NCBI RefSeq assembly: GCF_900110205.1
Contig: NZ_FOCV01000013.1
Span: forward strand, 71,728-135,727
DNA: 64,000 bases
Reading direction: 5' to 3'
Source: Rhizobium tibeticum
GTDB taxonomy: Bacteria; Pseudomonadota; Alphaproteobacteria; Rhizobiales; Rhizobiaceae
Within the stretch, counting starts at the first letter, position 1. Every line of letters starts with the position of its first letter. Below, piece by piece: positions 17,701-25,855 of this stretch. The notes beneath the pieces are model-generated. The model saw nothing but the letters and a program-made list of their open reading frames with translations. It was not told the DNA's origin and did no database searches. The position numbers and the translations under genes are program-made.

Positions 17701-18678
17701 TCATGCTTTGAAACGGTCGAATGCCGTCAGGCGCTTGATCGGTGGATCGGCCTCGTCCCAGCGATAAATTTCAGAGCGCAGATAGCCGAGTTCCTCATCA
17801 AGTGCGTCTTCTGCAAGCTCGATCCACCAGGATTTCGGACGGCCGTCACTGCCATCTGACCAGCGATAACCGCGCGCCTTCAGGTGATCTTTCATATCGA
17901 AGGGGCTGTGTTCCGCGAAGATGCGCGCGCGCGATCGCTGGCTTGCTTCGTAGAGCTCGGCAAAGGGCGCTTGTTTCGATTCTCCCCCGCCCTGTGCGAG
18001 AACCTCTAGCAGGGCAAAGCAATCATCAACCGCCCGATGGCCGTCATGGAAATAGCCCGCCTGCCCGATCAGATAACCCAGCTTGGTGCCTTCGAAGCCG
18101 CGAGACGCCCAATCGATTTCAGAAACCGAACAAGCCCACGGCTTTCCGGCGAAGACTGGAGAGAAGGCCTCGCAGAACGGCCGGTCGAAGCCCGCATTGT
18201 GCGCGATGACGAGATCGGCCGGCTCGATTAGTGCACGGAGTTGGGTCGTGTCGATCACCTGCCCCGCCACCATCTCGTCGGTAATTCCTGTGAGCCGTGT
18301 GATCTCTGATGGGATCGAAGCTGTCGGCTGCTGCAGGCCGCCATAGACGCCAGTGACGTCGCCGATAATTCCCTCCTCGTCGAAAGTAAAAGCGATGGCG
18401 CCTATCTCGATGATTTCGTCGTTGCGATGATTGAGGCCGGTGGTTTCGGTGTCGACGATCACGCAATTACGAGGAAACTCCGCGCGGGGAAAAACCGCGA
18501 TCGGACGGGGGACCAGCCGGCGAAGGATACGATACTTGCCGCTCTCCTCCAGATGCCGCACCATGTCCTCGTCACTAAGAGGCTTGCCATCGCGCCGCTT
18601 CATTTCCGAGCGTAGTCGCACGACATTCGCCTCGTGCTCCGCCGGGGACCGTGCAAACATGTCGAGCTGTAATGCCAT
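17701..18678 (-). CDS. 3'-5' exonuclease, DnaQ/DNA polymerase III epsilon-like
   Basis: A 325-residue protein. The exonuclease domain has the DEDDh motifs in order: VIVDTETTGLNHRNDEIIE (Exo I, Asp and Glu), IAHNAGFDRPFCEAF (Exo II) and HDGHRAVDDCFALLEVL (Exo III, His and Asp). About 100 N-terminal residues of unknown role precede it, and a C-terminal tail of about 100 residues contains KARGYRWSDGSDGRPKSWW. Such stand-alone DnaQ-like proteins degrade or proofread DNA 3' ends. The start at MALQLDMFARSPAEHE (18678) is chosen because GGAAG precedes it. A longer frame to 18837 has a poor N-terminal composition. The gene is monocistronic with a low-GC upstream region. Confidence 0.85.
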   Translation of the reverse strand: MALQLDMFARSPAEHEANVVRLRSEMKRRDGKPLSDEDMVRHLEESGKYRILRRLVPRPIAVFPRAEFPRNCVIVDTETTGLNHRNDEIIEIGAIAFTFDEEGIIGDVTGVYGGLQQPTASIPSEITRLTGITDEMVAGQVIDTTQLRALIEPADLVIAHNAGFDRPFCEAFSPVFAGKPWACSVSEIDWASRGFEGTKLGYLIGQAGYFHDGHRAVDDCFALLEVLAQGGGESKQAPFAELYEASQRSRARIFAEHSPFDMKDHLKARGYRWSDGSDGRPKSWWIELAEDALDEELGYLRSEIYRWDEADPPIKRLTAFDRFKA

Positions 18679-19222
18679 CGCGCTTCCGGCGTCTTCAAGG
18701 TTAAGTGAGCGCGCCACAATAGGGAACGGATGGTGCGGTGACAACCGGAGACATCGACCCGCACGCTTGGCTCGTAACGTGCTTCCGACTGCATCGCCGA
18801 AACGCCAAACATTCGGCATAGAACCTGGGCGAAGCAAACTAATATCTTACGTGCCGACAATGAATCCCTGTAAAATTACGCGATATCGCGCAAAAATCTA
18901 ATACAACGTTTGTATATATTTTGCGTTTCATAGTATTTTTTATTGTCGTTCATCATATTTTTCTCACGTACACCAAAACTTAATTTTGATTCGCGGAAGA
19001 CAAAATCTCATTTTTTATTTTTGTTTTTCCATTTAGCCCTGATCGCGACTTAATTGAAGCGTAGCGTTATTTGATCGTCGTTTGGCCATATAGCCCCTCG
19101 CGGTGTCTAAGACACTGGACCGCTATCCTCCCGAATTCCGATGGGCAACGCCCGATACTGCTGGCCGGATGAAGGCTTTTACCGGGCCAGCGGTTCACCG
19201 CCTTCGCCTGGAGCCTGCCGCC
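18679..19222. other. AT-rich intergenic region between exonuclease and small operon
   Basis: About 540 bases, markedly AT-rich from 18838 to 19090 (runs such as TTTTTTATTTTTGTTTTTCC) against the high-GC surroundings. It probably holds the divergent promoters of the exonuclease gene and the two-gene operon at 19223. Two short palindromes lie near its left side and are listed separately. Confidence 0.5.
18879..18915. promoter_or_regulatory. Two palindromes upstream of the exonuclease gene
   Basis: CGCGATATCGCG (18879-18890) is a perfect 12-base palindrome. ATACAACGTTTGTAT (18901-18915) pairs six bases around a three-base centre. They lie about 200 bases upstream of the exonuclease start and inside the AT-rich divergent region, so they may be operators. 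No regulator for them can be named. Confidence 0.4.
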
Positions 19223-19498
19223 ATGTCAACACGTATCATGAATACCATCGTTCATTTCTCGGCCCCCTTTGCACTGCCCGACATCGATGACGTGCATCCA
19301 GCCGGGGATTATAAGATCCTGCAGGACGAGGAGCCGATCGAGGGACTTTCCCGACCGGCTCGTCGGCGTGTCGCAACATTCATCTGTTTGCCGTCGATTG
19401 CCGCCGGCAGCCGGGGCCGGCGGGCAGTCAAGATCGATCCTGGTCTTCTCCAGCATCTGCTGGCGACGACAAATTCCTCTAGGGAGCTTTCGTCATGA
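19223..19498 (+). CDS. Small conserved-looking hypothetical protein, coupled to the zeta-inhibitor gene
   Basis: A 91-residue soluble protein with an N-terminal beta-like segment (NTIVHFSAPFALPDIDDVHP), then DEEPIEGLSRPARRRVATFI. It has no signal peptide and no named domain that I recognise. The start is either ATG 19223 or ATG 19238. No strong ribosome binding site marks either. Its stop overlaps the next gene's start by four bases (ATGA), so the two are translationally coupled. The layout Y-P-A-G-D-Y then DEE-x-IEG resembles small hypothetical proteins common in rhizobia. Function unknown. Confidence 0.6.
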   Translation: MSTRIMNTIVHFSAPFALPDIDDVHPAGDYKILQDEEPIEGLSRPARRRVATFICLPSIAAGSRGRRAVKIDPGLLQHLLATTNSSRELSS

Positions 19499-19836
19499 GC
19501 GCATTTGAGAAACGTGAAAAAGCGATGGAGGAGATGTATTTCTTGGATTCCGAAATGGCGTTCAAGGTGCAATCCCGCCGGGACCGACTTCTGGCTCAAT
19601 GGGTCGTGGCCTTGGTCGGCGCGACCGATTTCGAAGCCTATGTCGCAGAGATCATCGATGTTCGGATGTCGGCAGCGGGGAATGAGGGCGTTGTAGCCAA
19701 GATCCTCGCAGACGTTCGATCAGCAGGTAAGGTTCTGGGTGAGAAGGAGCTTCGAGCCCGCATGGAGACACTGATGGCCGATGCAGCAGAAGCCGTCGTC
19801 CGGCGTCCTGATCGATCACCCACTTCGCAGGCGTAA
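19495..19836 (+). CDS. ATP synthase inhibitor zeta subunit paralogue (DUF1476)
   Basis: A 113-residue all-helical protein. AFEKREKAMEEMYFLDSEMA followed by VQSRRDRLLAQWVVALVG is the N-terminal pattern of alphaproteobacterial DUF1476 proteins, now known as the zeta inhibitor of F1-ATPase. The middle and C-terminal helices (GVVAKILADVRSAGKVLGEK and ELRARMETLMADAAEAVV) fit as well. The canonical inhibitory N-terminus reads FDDREKAFEKKFAHDEE in the usual copy. Here it is clearly changed, and the region after the first helix pair is short. This is therefore a divergent paralogue, not the housekeeping gene. It is preceded by AGGGAG and coupled to the upstream small gene. Confidence 0.75.
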   Translation: MSAFEKREKAMEEMYFLDSEMAFKVQSRRDRLLAQWVVALVGATDFEAYVAEIIDVRMSAAGNEGVVAKILADVRSAGKVLGEKELRARMETLMADAAEAVVRRPDRSPTSQA

Positions 19837-20020
19837 AAGCCTATCTGCGTATATCTTCCGCCATCAGCGTATCCCCGCAGCCGGGTCATGAACATTGGAC
19901 GCGGCCCCAGAATCGGCACGCGCTCCGCGTCAAACGCACCGAGGCACTCGGTCTTTGGGCGGCTTGCGCTGCCGACCGGACCTTCTCCTGCTCCGTGTGG
20001 GGGGAATTTTTCACCGGCTT

Positions 20021-20359
20021 CTATCGCGCGCATATTGGCTGTGGCAAGATTGCTGGGCAGATAACGGGAAGACATTCACTCTCCCTATTCGGGCTTCGAA
20101 AACCAGTCCGAAAGGTGGCGCCCGCGGGCCGCATCTCACAGTCTCCTTCCGATGCAGCGACCAGATGGCCCAAATTTCTGTAGATGGTCGCCAGGGACAC
20201 GCGCCTGCCTCGCGCCCGCACGCGTCCATGTAGCGAATCGACATCCGGGTGATCGGGTCCGGTAATCAACGCCTGGAGGATTTCGCTCAAGTTCGCGGTC
20301 ACTCGCAGTCCGCCCTGCTGGCATCGGTTCTCGAGTTCGGCTAGCGACAGATCGTCCAT
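20021..20359 (-). pseudogene. Fur family regulator, DNA-binding half only
   Basis: Residues 1-66 from an ATG at 20359 read like the winged-helix domain of Fur-type repressors: GLRVTANLSEILQALITG, DHPDVDSLHGRVRARG and RRVSLATIYRNLGHL. The last is the recognition-helix block. The rest of the frame (46 residues) has none of the His/Cys/Glu metal ligands or the dimerisation domain, and no other frame restores them. The gene is probably truncated by recombination. A DNA-binding half without a dimerisation domain is unlikely to be functional. Its position next to mntR suggests it once belonged to the same metal-response locus (Mur/Fur type), which is inference. Confidence 0.65.
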
Positions 20360-20540
20360 CCTCACACCACGAAGTCTATGAGATACTTTGCGTTCGGGTC
20401 CGCAATGATCAACGCAGGCAATACTATAGCGTCCAGCGCCTTGCCCGTGAAACCAAGGCTCGCAATTTCTCCTGATTTGATGTGGATACTCTGGGCAGAT
20501 GGACTTGGGGATAGTCAACGGCAATCATCCGAGGACCTCT

Positions 20541-20996
20541 CTACAGGTGTCGTTTCGGCGTGAACCGCTTCATGGCCTCCAAAGTTTCAGGACTGACGTG
20601 ATGCTCGATGCCCTCCGCGTTCATCCGGGCCGTCTCGACGCTGACTCCGATAGAGCAGAGAAATGATTCCACGATCTGGTGCCTCTCGCGACTGACGCGG
20701 GCCAATTCCTTGCCGGTGCCTGTCAGGAAGACACCCCGGTACGGACGCTGCTGGATATATCCTTCCGCACTCAGCCGCTTCAGCATTTTGGCGACCGTCG
20801 GCTGCGCGACGCCGAGGCGCTGGGCAATATCCACTTGCCGGGCCTCGCCGCCGTCGGCGATAAGGTCGGCGATGAGTTCGACGTAATCTTCCACGAGTTC
20901 GCTGCGGCGATTGTTCCGTGCCTGCCTGAAGCTCTCCATCTGTGTGTCGGGTGCGACAAGCGAACTCTCGATCGCCTGATCATGCTTCTCGTTCAA
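20541..20996 (-). CDS. mntR: Manganese-responsive regulator MntR (DtxR family)
   Basis: A 151-residue DtxR-type repressor. [20 protein letters not shown] leads into the winged helix [36 protein letters not shown] and [16 protein letters not shown] hold the Glu/His metal ligands of the dimerisation domain. Long stretches match E. coli MntR as I remember it ([45 protein letters not shown]). There is no SH3 domain, as in MntR. The frame opens with TTG at 20996. An internal ATG at 20939 is the alternative. With Mn(II) bound it should repress both itself and the divergent oxidase-ZIP pair through the two palindromes between them. Confidence 0.9.
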   Translation of the reverse strand: MNEKHDQAIESSLVAPDTQMESFRQARNNRRSELVEDYVELIADLIADGGEARQVDIAQRLGVAQPTVAKMLKRLSAEGYIQQRPYRGVFLTGTGKELARVSRERHQIVESFLCSIGVSVETARMNAEGIEHHVSPETLEAMKRFTPKRHL

Positions 20997-21037
20997 TTCA
21001 ATTCCGCCTGCTCATAATTTTTCTCCAATGCTACAAT

Positions 21038-21057
21038 AACATAGCAAAGGCTATATT
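21038..21057. promoter_or_regulatory. MntR-box-like palindrome 1
   Basis: AACATAGCAAAGGCTATATT has the core ATAGC-N4-GCTAT and, from memory, differs in only one position from the E. coli mntH MntR box. It lies 42-61 bases upstream of the mntR TTG start, where it could control mntR itself. Confidence 0.75.
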
Positions 21058-21081
21058 TCCAATCTTCATTTGCACATGAGG

Positions 21082-21101
21082 AATATAGCTCTTGCTATAA
21101 T
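21082..21101. promoter_or_regulatory. MntR-box-like palindrome 2
   Basis: TATAGCTCTTGCTATA (21084-21099) is a perfect 6-4-6 palindrome with the same ATAGC-N4-GCTAT core as the first site, 44 bases away centre to centre. It lies about 55 bases upstream of the multicopper oxidase start, a typical operator position. Confidence 0.7.
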
Positions 21102-21153
21102 CATGCCATCATGCTCTATTTCATTTAATTTGCTAATTGGAGTATCCTCTAAA

Positions 21154-22284
21154 ATGTTGAAGTGGGCACAGACGGCCTTGAGCAGAAGGAGCCTCCTCGG
21201 CGGGGGGATCGCAACGCTCGGTGCCACGAGCATCTGCTCCGTCAACGCGGCGGCTCAACAGGCCCATTCTGGCGACCATGGCGCCGCAGCGTCCGCCATG
21301 AAAGGCGGCGACAGTGCTCCGGCCCACCATTCCGCCCACGGCGCGATGATCACCGTCGGGAATGTCGACAACGAGCGCAACGGCTTCCACCCGACGCAGA
21401 TGCTGACCGACTGGTATACGGGCTCGTTGAGCGAGCTGCCCGACGGGCGCAAGCTGCGCAGCTTCGAAATCACGGTCGAAGAAAAGGAAATCGAGATCGC
21501 ACCCGGCGTCATGTTCCCCGCCTGGACCTATAACGGCCGCGTCCCCGGTCCCGCCCTGCGGGCGACCGAAGGGGAGCGCCTGAGCATCAAGCTCATCAAC
21601 AACGGCTCGCATCCTCATTCCCTGCACTTCCACGGCATTCATGCGGCCCGGATGGACGGCGTGCCCGGCGCTGGCGTCATCGGCCCCGGCGAGGAGTTCG
21701 TCTACGAGTTCGACGCCAAGCCGTTCGGCTGCCACCTCTACCATTGCCACGCCCTGCCGCTTGCCCGACACATCCACAAGGGCATGTACGGCCTCTTCGT
21801 GATCGATCCCGATCCAACGCGCCATCCCGACCATATCGAGGTCGCCAAGTCGCGGCTCCTCGGCTCGCCCGAAAACGCGCGATGGCAGGAAATGGCGATG
21901 GTCATGAACGCCTTCGACACGAACTTCGACGGCGAGAACGAATTCTATGCCTGCAACACGGTCGCCCACTGCTACGCGAAGGAACCGATCAAGGTCGCCA
22001 AGGGCCGCCCGGTCCGCATCTACCTTGTCAACCTCGTCGAGTTCGATCCGATCAACTCGTTCCACCTGCACGCCAATTTCTTCGACTACTACGATCAGGG
22101 AACGACCCTGACGCCAACCCTGAAGACGGTCGATCTCATCACGCAGTGCCAGGCACAGCGCGGCATTATCGAATTTACCTTCGAGGAACATGAGCCTGGG
22201 CTTTACATGTTCCACGCGCACCAATCGGAATTTGCCGAACTTGGCTGGATGGGCATGTTCGACGTTGTGGAGACGCTGTCATGA
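21154..22284 (+). CDS. Tat-exported two-domain multicopper oxidase
   Basis: A 376-residue protein with a twin-arginine signal (LSRRSLLGGGIATLGATS), a His-rich linker (about residues 37-64) and a two-cupredoxin-domain oxidase. Copper-ligand blocks are HSLHFHGIH (about 155-163), CHLYHCHALPLARHIHKGM (about 193-211), NSFHLHANFF (about 301-310) and MFHAHQSEFAELGWMGMF (about 352-369). Such enzymes oxidise metal ions or organic substrates with O2 in the periplasm. ATG 21154 has GGAG about 12-15 bases upstream. An earlier in-frame ATG at 21070 would put the operator inside the coding region. It overlaps the ZIP gene by four bases, and both are probably repressed by MntR. A role in oxidising or handling Mn or Fe before transport is inference. 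Confidence 0.87.
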   Translation: MLKWAQTALSRRSLLGGGIATLGATSICSVNAAAQQAHSGDHGAAASAMKGGDSAPAHHSAHGAMITVGNVDNERNGFHPTQMLTDWYTGSLSELPDGRKLRSFEITVEEKEIEIAPGVMFPAWTYNGRVPGPALRATEGERLSIKLINNGSHPHSLHFHGIHAARMDGVPGAGVIGPGEEFVYEFDAKPFGCHLYHCHALPLARHIHKGMYGLFVIDPDPTRHPDHIEVAKSRLLGSPENARWQEMAMVMNAFDTNFDGENEFYACNTVAHCYAKEPIKVAKGRPVRIYLVNLVEFDPINSFHLHANFFDYYDQGTTLTPTLKTVDLITQCQAQRGIIEFTFEEHEPGLYMFHAHQSEFAELGWMGMFDVVETLS

Positions 22285-23471
22285 TGCACGAGAGAATCGA
22301 CAGTGCGGCTCCAGCCACCGGCTTGTCCCGCTATCTCTGGCTATTGTTGCCCGCCGCAGTTCTCGCGGTGGCCATCGTCTGGCTTCTCCAAACAAACCCG
22401 CTGCAAGGCTTCAACAACGGCGCACCGCCGGTCGAGAATCTGACGATCGAGCGCACGGTCCTCGATCACGACGGAGTACGATTGCTTGTCCGTGCCGGCG
22501 GATCGGACCCGATGACGGTCGCGCAGGTTCAGGTGGACGCAGCCTATTGGGAATTCAAACAGGAGCCGCAAGGCTCGATCGCCCGCGGTGACACGGCCTG
22601 GATCAGCCTCCCCTTCCCGTGGGTTCTGGGCGAAACCCACCATGTGACCTTCGTCACCAACACGGGCGCGACTTTCGAGCACGAAATCGCCGTTGCCGTG
22701 CCGACCCCGGTTGCCACCTCCGGCAGTCTCTGGTCGCAGGCCATTCTCGGGGCGTTCGTCGGCATCCTGCCCGTTGCCATTGGTCTCATGTGCTATCCGG
22801 CCCTTCGTGGCGCGGGCCAGGGAACGATGACGTTCCTCCTTGCTTTGACCGTGGGACTGCTTGCGTTTTTGCTGGTCGACACCTTCATCGAGGCGCTGGA
22901 ATTCGCCAGCATGTCAGCACCCATCTTCCAGGGTAGCGTTCTGGTCGTTCTCACGGCCGCCGCCAGCTTCCTTGTCCTGATTGCGGTGGGCCGCCGACGC
23001 GGCACGCCAACGGGGCTGGCGCTTGCCACTTTTATCGCTCTCGGAATCGGGCTCCACAATTTCGGCGAAGGGCTGGCCATCGGCGCGGCGTTCGCCGCGG
23101 GCAGCGCCGGACTGGGCACGTTCCTTGTCCTTGGCTTCACCCTGCACAACATCACCGAGGGTATCGGGATCGCCGCACCGATCCTCAAGGTGAAGCCCAG
23201 CCTGCGGTCGTTTGTCGGCCTGGCTCTGCTTGCAGGCGGCCCGGCCGTTATCGGCATCTGGACCGGAAGCTTGGCCTACGCCCCGCAGTGGACCGCGATC
23301 GCACTTGCTATTGGTGCCGGCGCGATCGCCCAGGTCATCGTCGAAGTCTACGGCCTGATCGGGCGTTCGAACGGACAAGGCATCAAGGCAATCCTTACCC
23401 CGGCCTCGTTCGCTGGTCTGGCGTCCGGTGCTGCCTTCATGTACGCGACCGCAATGCTCGTCAAAATCTGA
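22281..23471 (+). CDS. ZIP family metal transporter with N-terminal periplasmic domain
   Basis: A 396-residue membrane protein. One membrane segment near residues 14-35 (YLWLLLPAAVLAVAIVWLL) is followed by a soluble domain of about 105 residues (45-150). Seven or eight membrane segments follow from about residue 155. The ZIP metal-site helices are GIGLHNFGEGLAIGAAFAAG and GFTLHNITEGIGIAAPI, each with the H-N-x-x-E-G pattern. It should move divalent metal (Mn, Fe or Zn) into the cytosol. The first codon overlaps the end of the multicopper oxidase gene, so the pair is co-translated. The extra periplasmic domain may contact the oxidase. MntR boxes upstream point to manganese as the signal. Confidence 0.88.
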   Translation: MMHERIDSAAPATGLSRYLWLLLPAAVLAVAIVWLLQTNPLQGFNNGAPPVENLTIERTVLDHDGVRLLVRAGGSDPMTVAQVQVDAAYWEFKQEPQGSIARGDTAWISLPFPWVLGETHHVTFVTNTGATFEHEIAVAVPTPVATSGSLWSQAILGAFVGILPVAIGLMCYPALRGAGQGTMTFLLALTVGLLAFLLVDTFIEALEFASMSAPIFQGSVLVVLTAAASFLVLIAVGRRRGTPTGLALATFIALGIGLHNFGEGLAIGAAFAAGSAGLGTFLVLGFTLHNITEGIGIAAPILKVKPSLRSFVGLALLAGGPAVIGIWTGSLAYAPQWTAIALAIGAGAIAQVIVEVYGLIGRSNGQGIKAILTPASFAGLASGAAFMYATAMLVKI

Positions 23472-23497
23472 AGCGCGAACCATTTACGCGGTTCCTT

Positions 23498-23520
23498 ATC
23501 CTGGCGGCGATCGCCAGGAT
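23498..23520 (+). terminator. Hairpin after the ZIP gene
   Basis: ATCCTGGCG and CGCCAGGAT pair perfectly (nine bases) around a five-base loop, 27 bases after the ZIP stop. There is no T tract behind it, so it may act with Rho or stabilise the transcript end. Confidence 0.5.
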
Positions 23521-24021
23521 CAGCGGCTATCTGGCAGGAGCCCCCCGGTTTAACAGCGGCAAGCTGCAATACCAAAGGGTGCAACACAAGACGGAATTTC
23601 GCGTCCATTGTCGGGATAACTCTGCACCTCCATGCCGGGGGTCAAGTTGCGTAGGCATCGACCGCGGATCGCGCCTTGCGCCGTGAAGCTGGTCGACTTT
23701 GGATCCGGATTGCCTCCTTCAGCAGGACGACCTTGCCTTTCGCCTGTCGTATAAACCCATCCGAGCGAAAGGTACGTCAAGCGAGAGGGACGTTGTTGCC
23801 TGGACGTCAGCGGGAGCTTCCTCTCGAAGGCACCCTCGACAATGACGAATTTGATCGCATTGCTTGCAGCATGGACAGAATCGGTCCTGGCTAGCCTGGG
23901 CGACACGCTCGCCGATGAGGCGGAAGCAGGTGCTCAAGGCACGAAAACGCCATTTCGACAGTTAATGCAGCGTACTAATTGCCCTCGGCCGCCTGCCGGT
24001 TTCGCGTGTTTTCGGCTGGAA
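23521..24021. other. Intergenic stretch, nothing coding recognised
   Basis: About 500 bases between the ZIP gene and the convergent end of the fucoside operon. Frames on both strands look like chance reading in high-GC DNA. No RNA or repeat was seen. Confidence 0.35.
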
Positions 24022-24900
24022 TTAACGCCCACCGAAGCCAGAGCTGATGGCGATGCCCCGGTAGATCACCTTCTGCAGCACGATAGCCAGGAGGATGCCC
24101 GGCAGCATGGAGATGGCCGCGCCGGCCATGATGTAGTTCCACGAGGTGCCCTGCTGTGTCTGGAACAAGGTGAGCCCGAGCGGCAGCGTAGCTTTGTCCA
24201 TGCCGTTGGTGACGATCAGCGGCCACAGGAAGCTTTTCCACTGCCCTATGAAGGTGAACAGCGCCAGCAGGCCGATGGCCGGCATTGCAAGCGGAACGAT
24301 GATCGTGACCAGGATGCGTAGGCGCGAAGCCCCGTCGATCATCGCTGCCTCGTCGAGATCCTTGGGAATGCCGAGAAAGAACTGCCGCAGCAAAAATGTG
24401 CCGAAGGAGCCGAACGCCACGGGCAGGATCATGCCATGATAGGTGTTGACCCAGCCGAGCTTACTGACCACCAGGAAAAGCGGGATGACCAGCATTACCT
24501 GCGGAATCATCAGCGTGCCGAGATAAGCGAGCAGCAGACCCTCCCGGCCGGGAAACTTCAGCCGGGCGAAAGAGTAGGCGGAAAGGCACGAGACCGCAAT
24601 CACGATCGCCGTGACGCCGCTAGCGACCACGAATGAGTTGAACAAGAAGGTTCCAAACGGCAGGGAAACCAATGCTTCGACGAAGTTTCCCCATTGATAT
24701 TCCTGTGGCAGGATGCGGACCGGCACGGCCAGGACTTCCGCGTTCGAGCGCACCGCGTTCGACACCATCCAGAAGAAGGGGAAGAGGAACAGCAGCGCGA
24801 TCAGCGAAAGCGCGGCGTAACTGACGAACGTGCCAATGCGCCGCAGGGTTTTGTTCCGCGACACAGAATCCGGGTGCAATGGGCCTTTGCTAGTCGTCAT
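24022..24900 (-). CDS. Sugar ABC transporter permease (MalG-like)
   Basis: A 292-residue inner-membrane permease with six predicted helices, starting with YAALSLIALLFLFPFFWMVS. It carries the EAA-loop (DLDEAAMIDGASRLRILVTI, then IVPLAMPAIG) that docks to the ATPase. It is the last gene of the alpha-fucosidase operon and overlaps the preceding permease gene by 11 bases. It should form the translocation pore with its partner and import an oligosaccharide delivered by the binding protein. No ATPase gene is present in the operon, so a shared MsmK/UgpC-type ATPase encoded elsewhere is likely. Confidence 0.9.
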   Translation of the reverse strand: MTTSKGPLHPDSVSRNKTLRRIGTFVSYAALSLIALLFLFPFFWMVSNAVRSNAEVLAVPVRILPQEYQWGNFVEALVSLPFGTFLFNSFVVASGVTAIVIAVSCLSAYSFARLKFPGREGLLLAYLGTLMIPQVMLVIPLFLVVSKLGWVNTYHGMILPVAFGSFGTFLLRQFFLGIPKDLDEAAMIDGASRLRILVTIIVPLAMPAIGLLALFTFIGQWKSFLWPLIVTNGMDKATLPLGLTLFQTQQGTSWNYIMAGAAISMLPGILLAIVLQKVIYRGIAISSGFGGR

Positions 24901-25816
24901 AGTGCACCCATTTGCGCTGCAGGTGGAACTGCAGGATCGTCAAGGCCATGATCATGATGAACATCACCCAGGCCAGTGCCGAGGCGTAACCCATTTGGAA
25001 GTTGGCGAAGCCCTTCTGATAGATTGCAAAGCCAAGCGTGGCTGTGGCCGAGCCCGGGCCGCCGCGAGTCATCGCATAGATCTCATCGAATACCTGCAGC
25101 GAGGTGATGGCCGTCATCACGGTGGCAAAGAAGATCGTCGGCGAGATCAGTGGCAGACGAATGCGCCAGAAACGCTGCCAGGCGTTGGCGCCATCAATCG
25201 TCGCGGCCTCGAGGTAGTGCTTTGGCACAAGGTCGAGCGCGGCGTTGAACATCACGACATTGTAGCCGACATTGGCCCACAGAGTGACAAGCACGATCGC
25301 CTGCATGGCCCAGGTCGTGCTGAGCAGGAAATTCGGCAGGCCGAGGCCAAACGAACGGATGAGGCTGTCGGCCAGTCCATCAGGGGTGAAGATGAGCAGC
25401 CATACCACCGACGCTGCGATCGTGGGGGTAAAGGTCGGTAGGAAGAAGATCACCCGGAAGAGCGCCTTGCCGTGCCTCAGGCTCGATATCCAGACAGCAA
25501 GCGTCAGCGAGACAATGATGTTTAGCGTCAGATACTCGACGGCGAAGAATAGTGTGTTCCGCAATACGGTGTAAAAAGCCGGATCGACGGTGAAGAGGCG
25601 GACATAATTCTGAAAGCCGGCGAAGGATGGCGTCGAGATCAACTGCCAGTTGGTGAAGCTGAGTGCCAGCGACGCCAAGATCGGCAGGGCCATGAAGGCC
25701 ATGAAGCCGAGGAAGCTTGGCAGCAGGAACAGTATTGCCGTCTGCGTATCTGGCCTCAGAAAGCGCCGCGACTGACTGAGCTGTATGGGAATTTCGGCGA
25801 CGGCGCTTTCCGACAT
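24890..25816 (-). CDS. Sugar ABC transporter permease (MalF/UgpA-like)
   Basis: A 308-residue permease with six predicted helices (FLLPSFLGFMAFMALPILAS is the first). The EAA-loop is HYLEAATIDGANAWQRFWRI followed by RLPLISPTIFF. It pairs with the downstream MalG-like permease. The start is MSESAVAEIP at 25816, because ATGGAGGAAAAC directly precedes it. A longer frame opens at 25837 but would contain the ribosome binding site. It lies 39 bases after the binding protein stop. Family: binding-protein-dependent CUT1-type transporters, which import di- and oligosaccharides. Confidence 0.9.
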   Translation of the reverse strand: MSESAVAEIPIQLSQSRRFLRPDTQTAILFLLPSFLGFMAFMALPILASLALSFTNWQLISTPSFAGFQNYVRLFTVDPAFYTVLRNTLFFAVEYLTLNIIVSLTLAVWISSLRHGKALFRVIFFLPTFTPTIAASVVWLLIFTPDGLADSLIRSFGLGLPNFLLSTTWAMQAIVLVTLWANVGYNVVMFNAALDLVPKHYLEAATIDGANAWQRFWRIRLPLISPTIFFATVMTAITSLQVFDEIYAMTRGGPGSATATLGFAIYQKGFANFQMGYASALAWVMFIMIMALTILQFHLQRKWVHYDD

Positions 25817-25855
25817 GTTTTCCTCCATGCGCGGCAATTCCTGCCGCGGCGAGAG

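Noticed and set aside
21133..22224. A 363-codon frame antisense to the multicopper oxidase
   Set aside because: The sense strand has Cu-ligand motifs and a Tat signal. The antisense frame has no ribosome binding site or recognisable domain.
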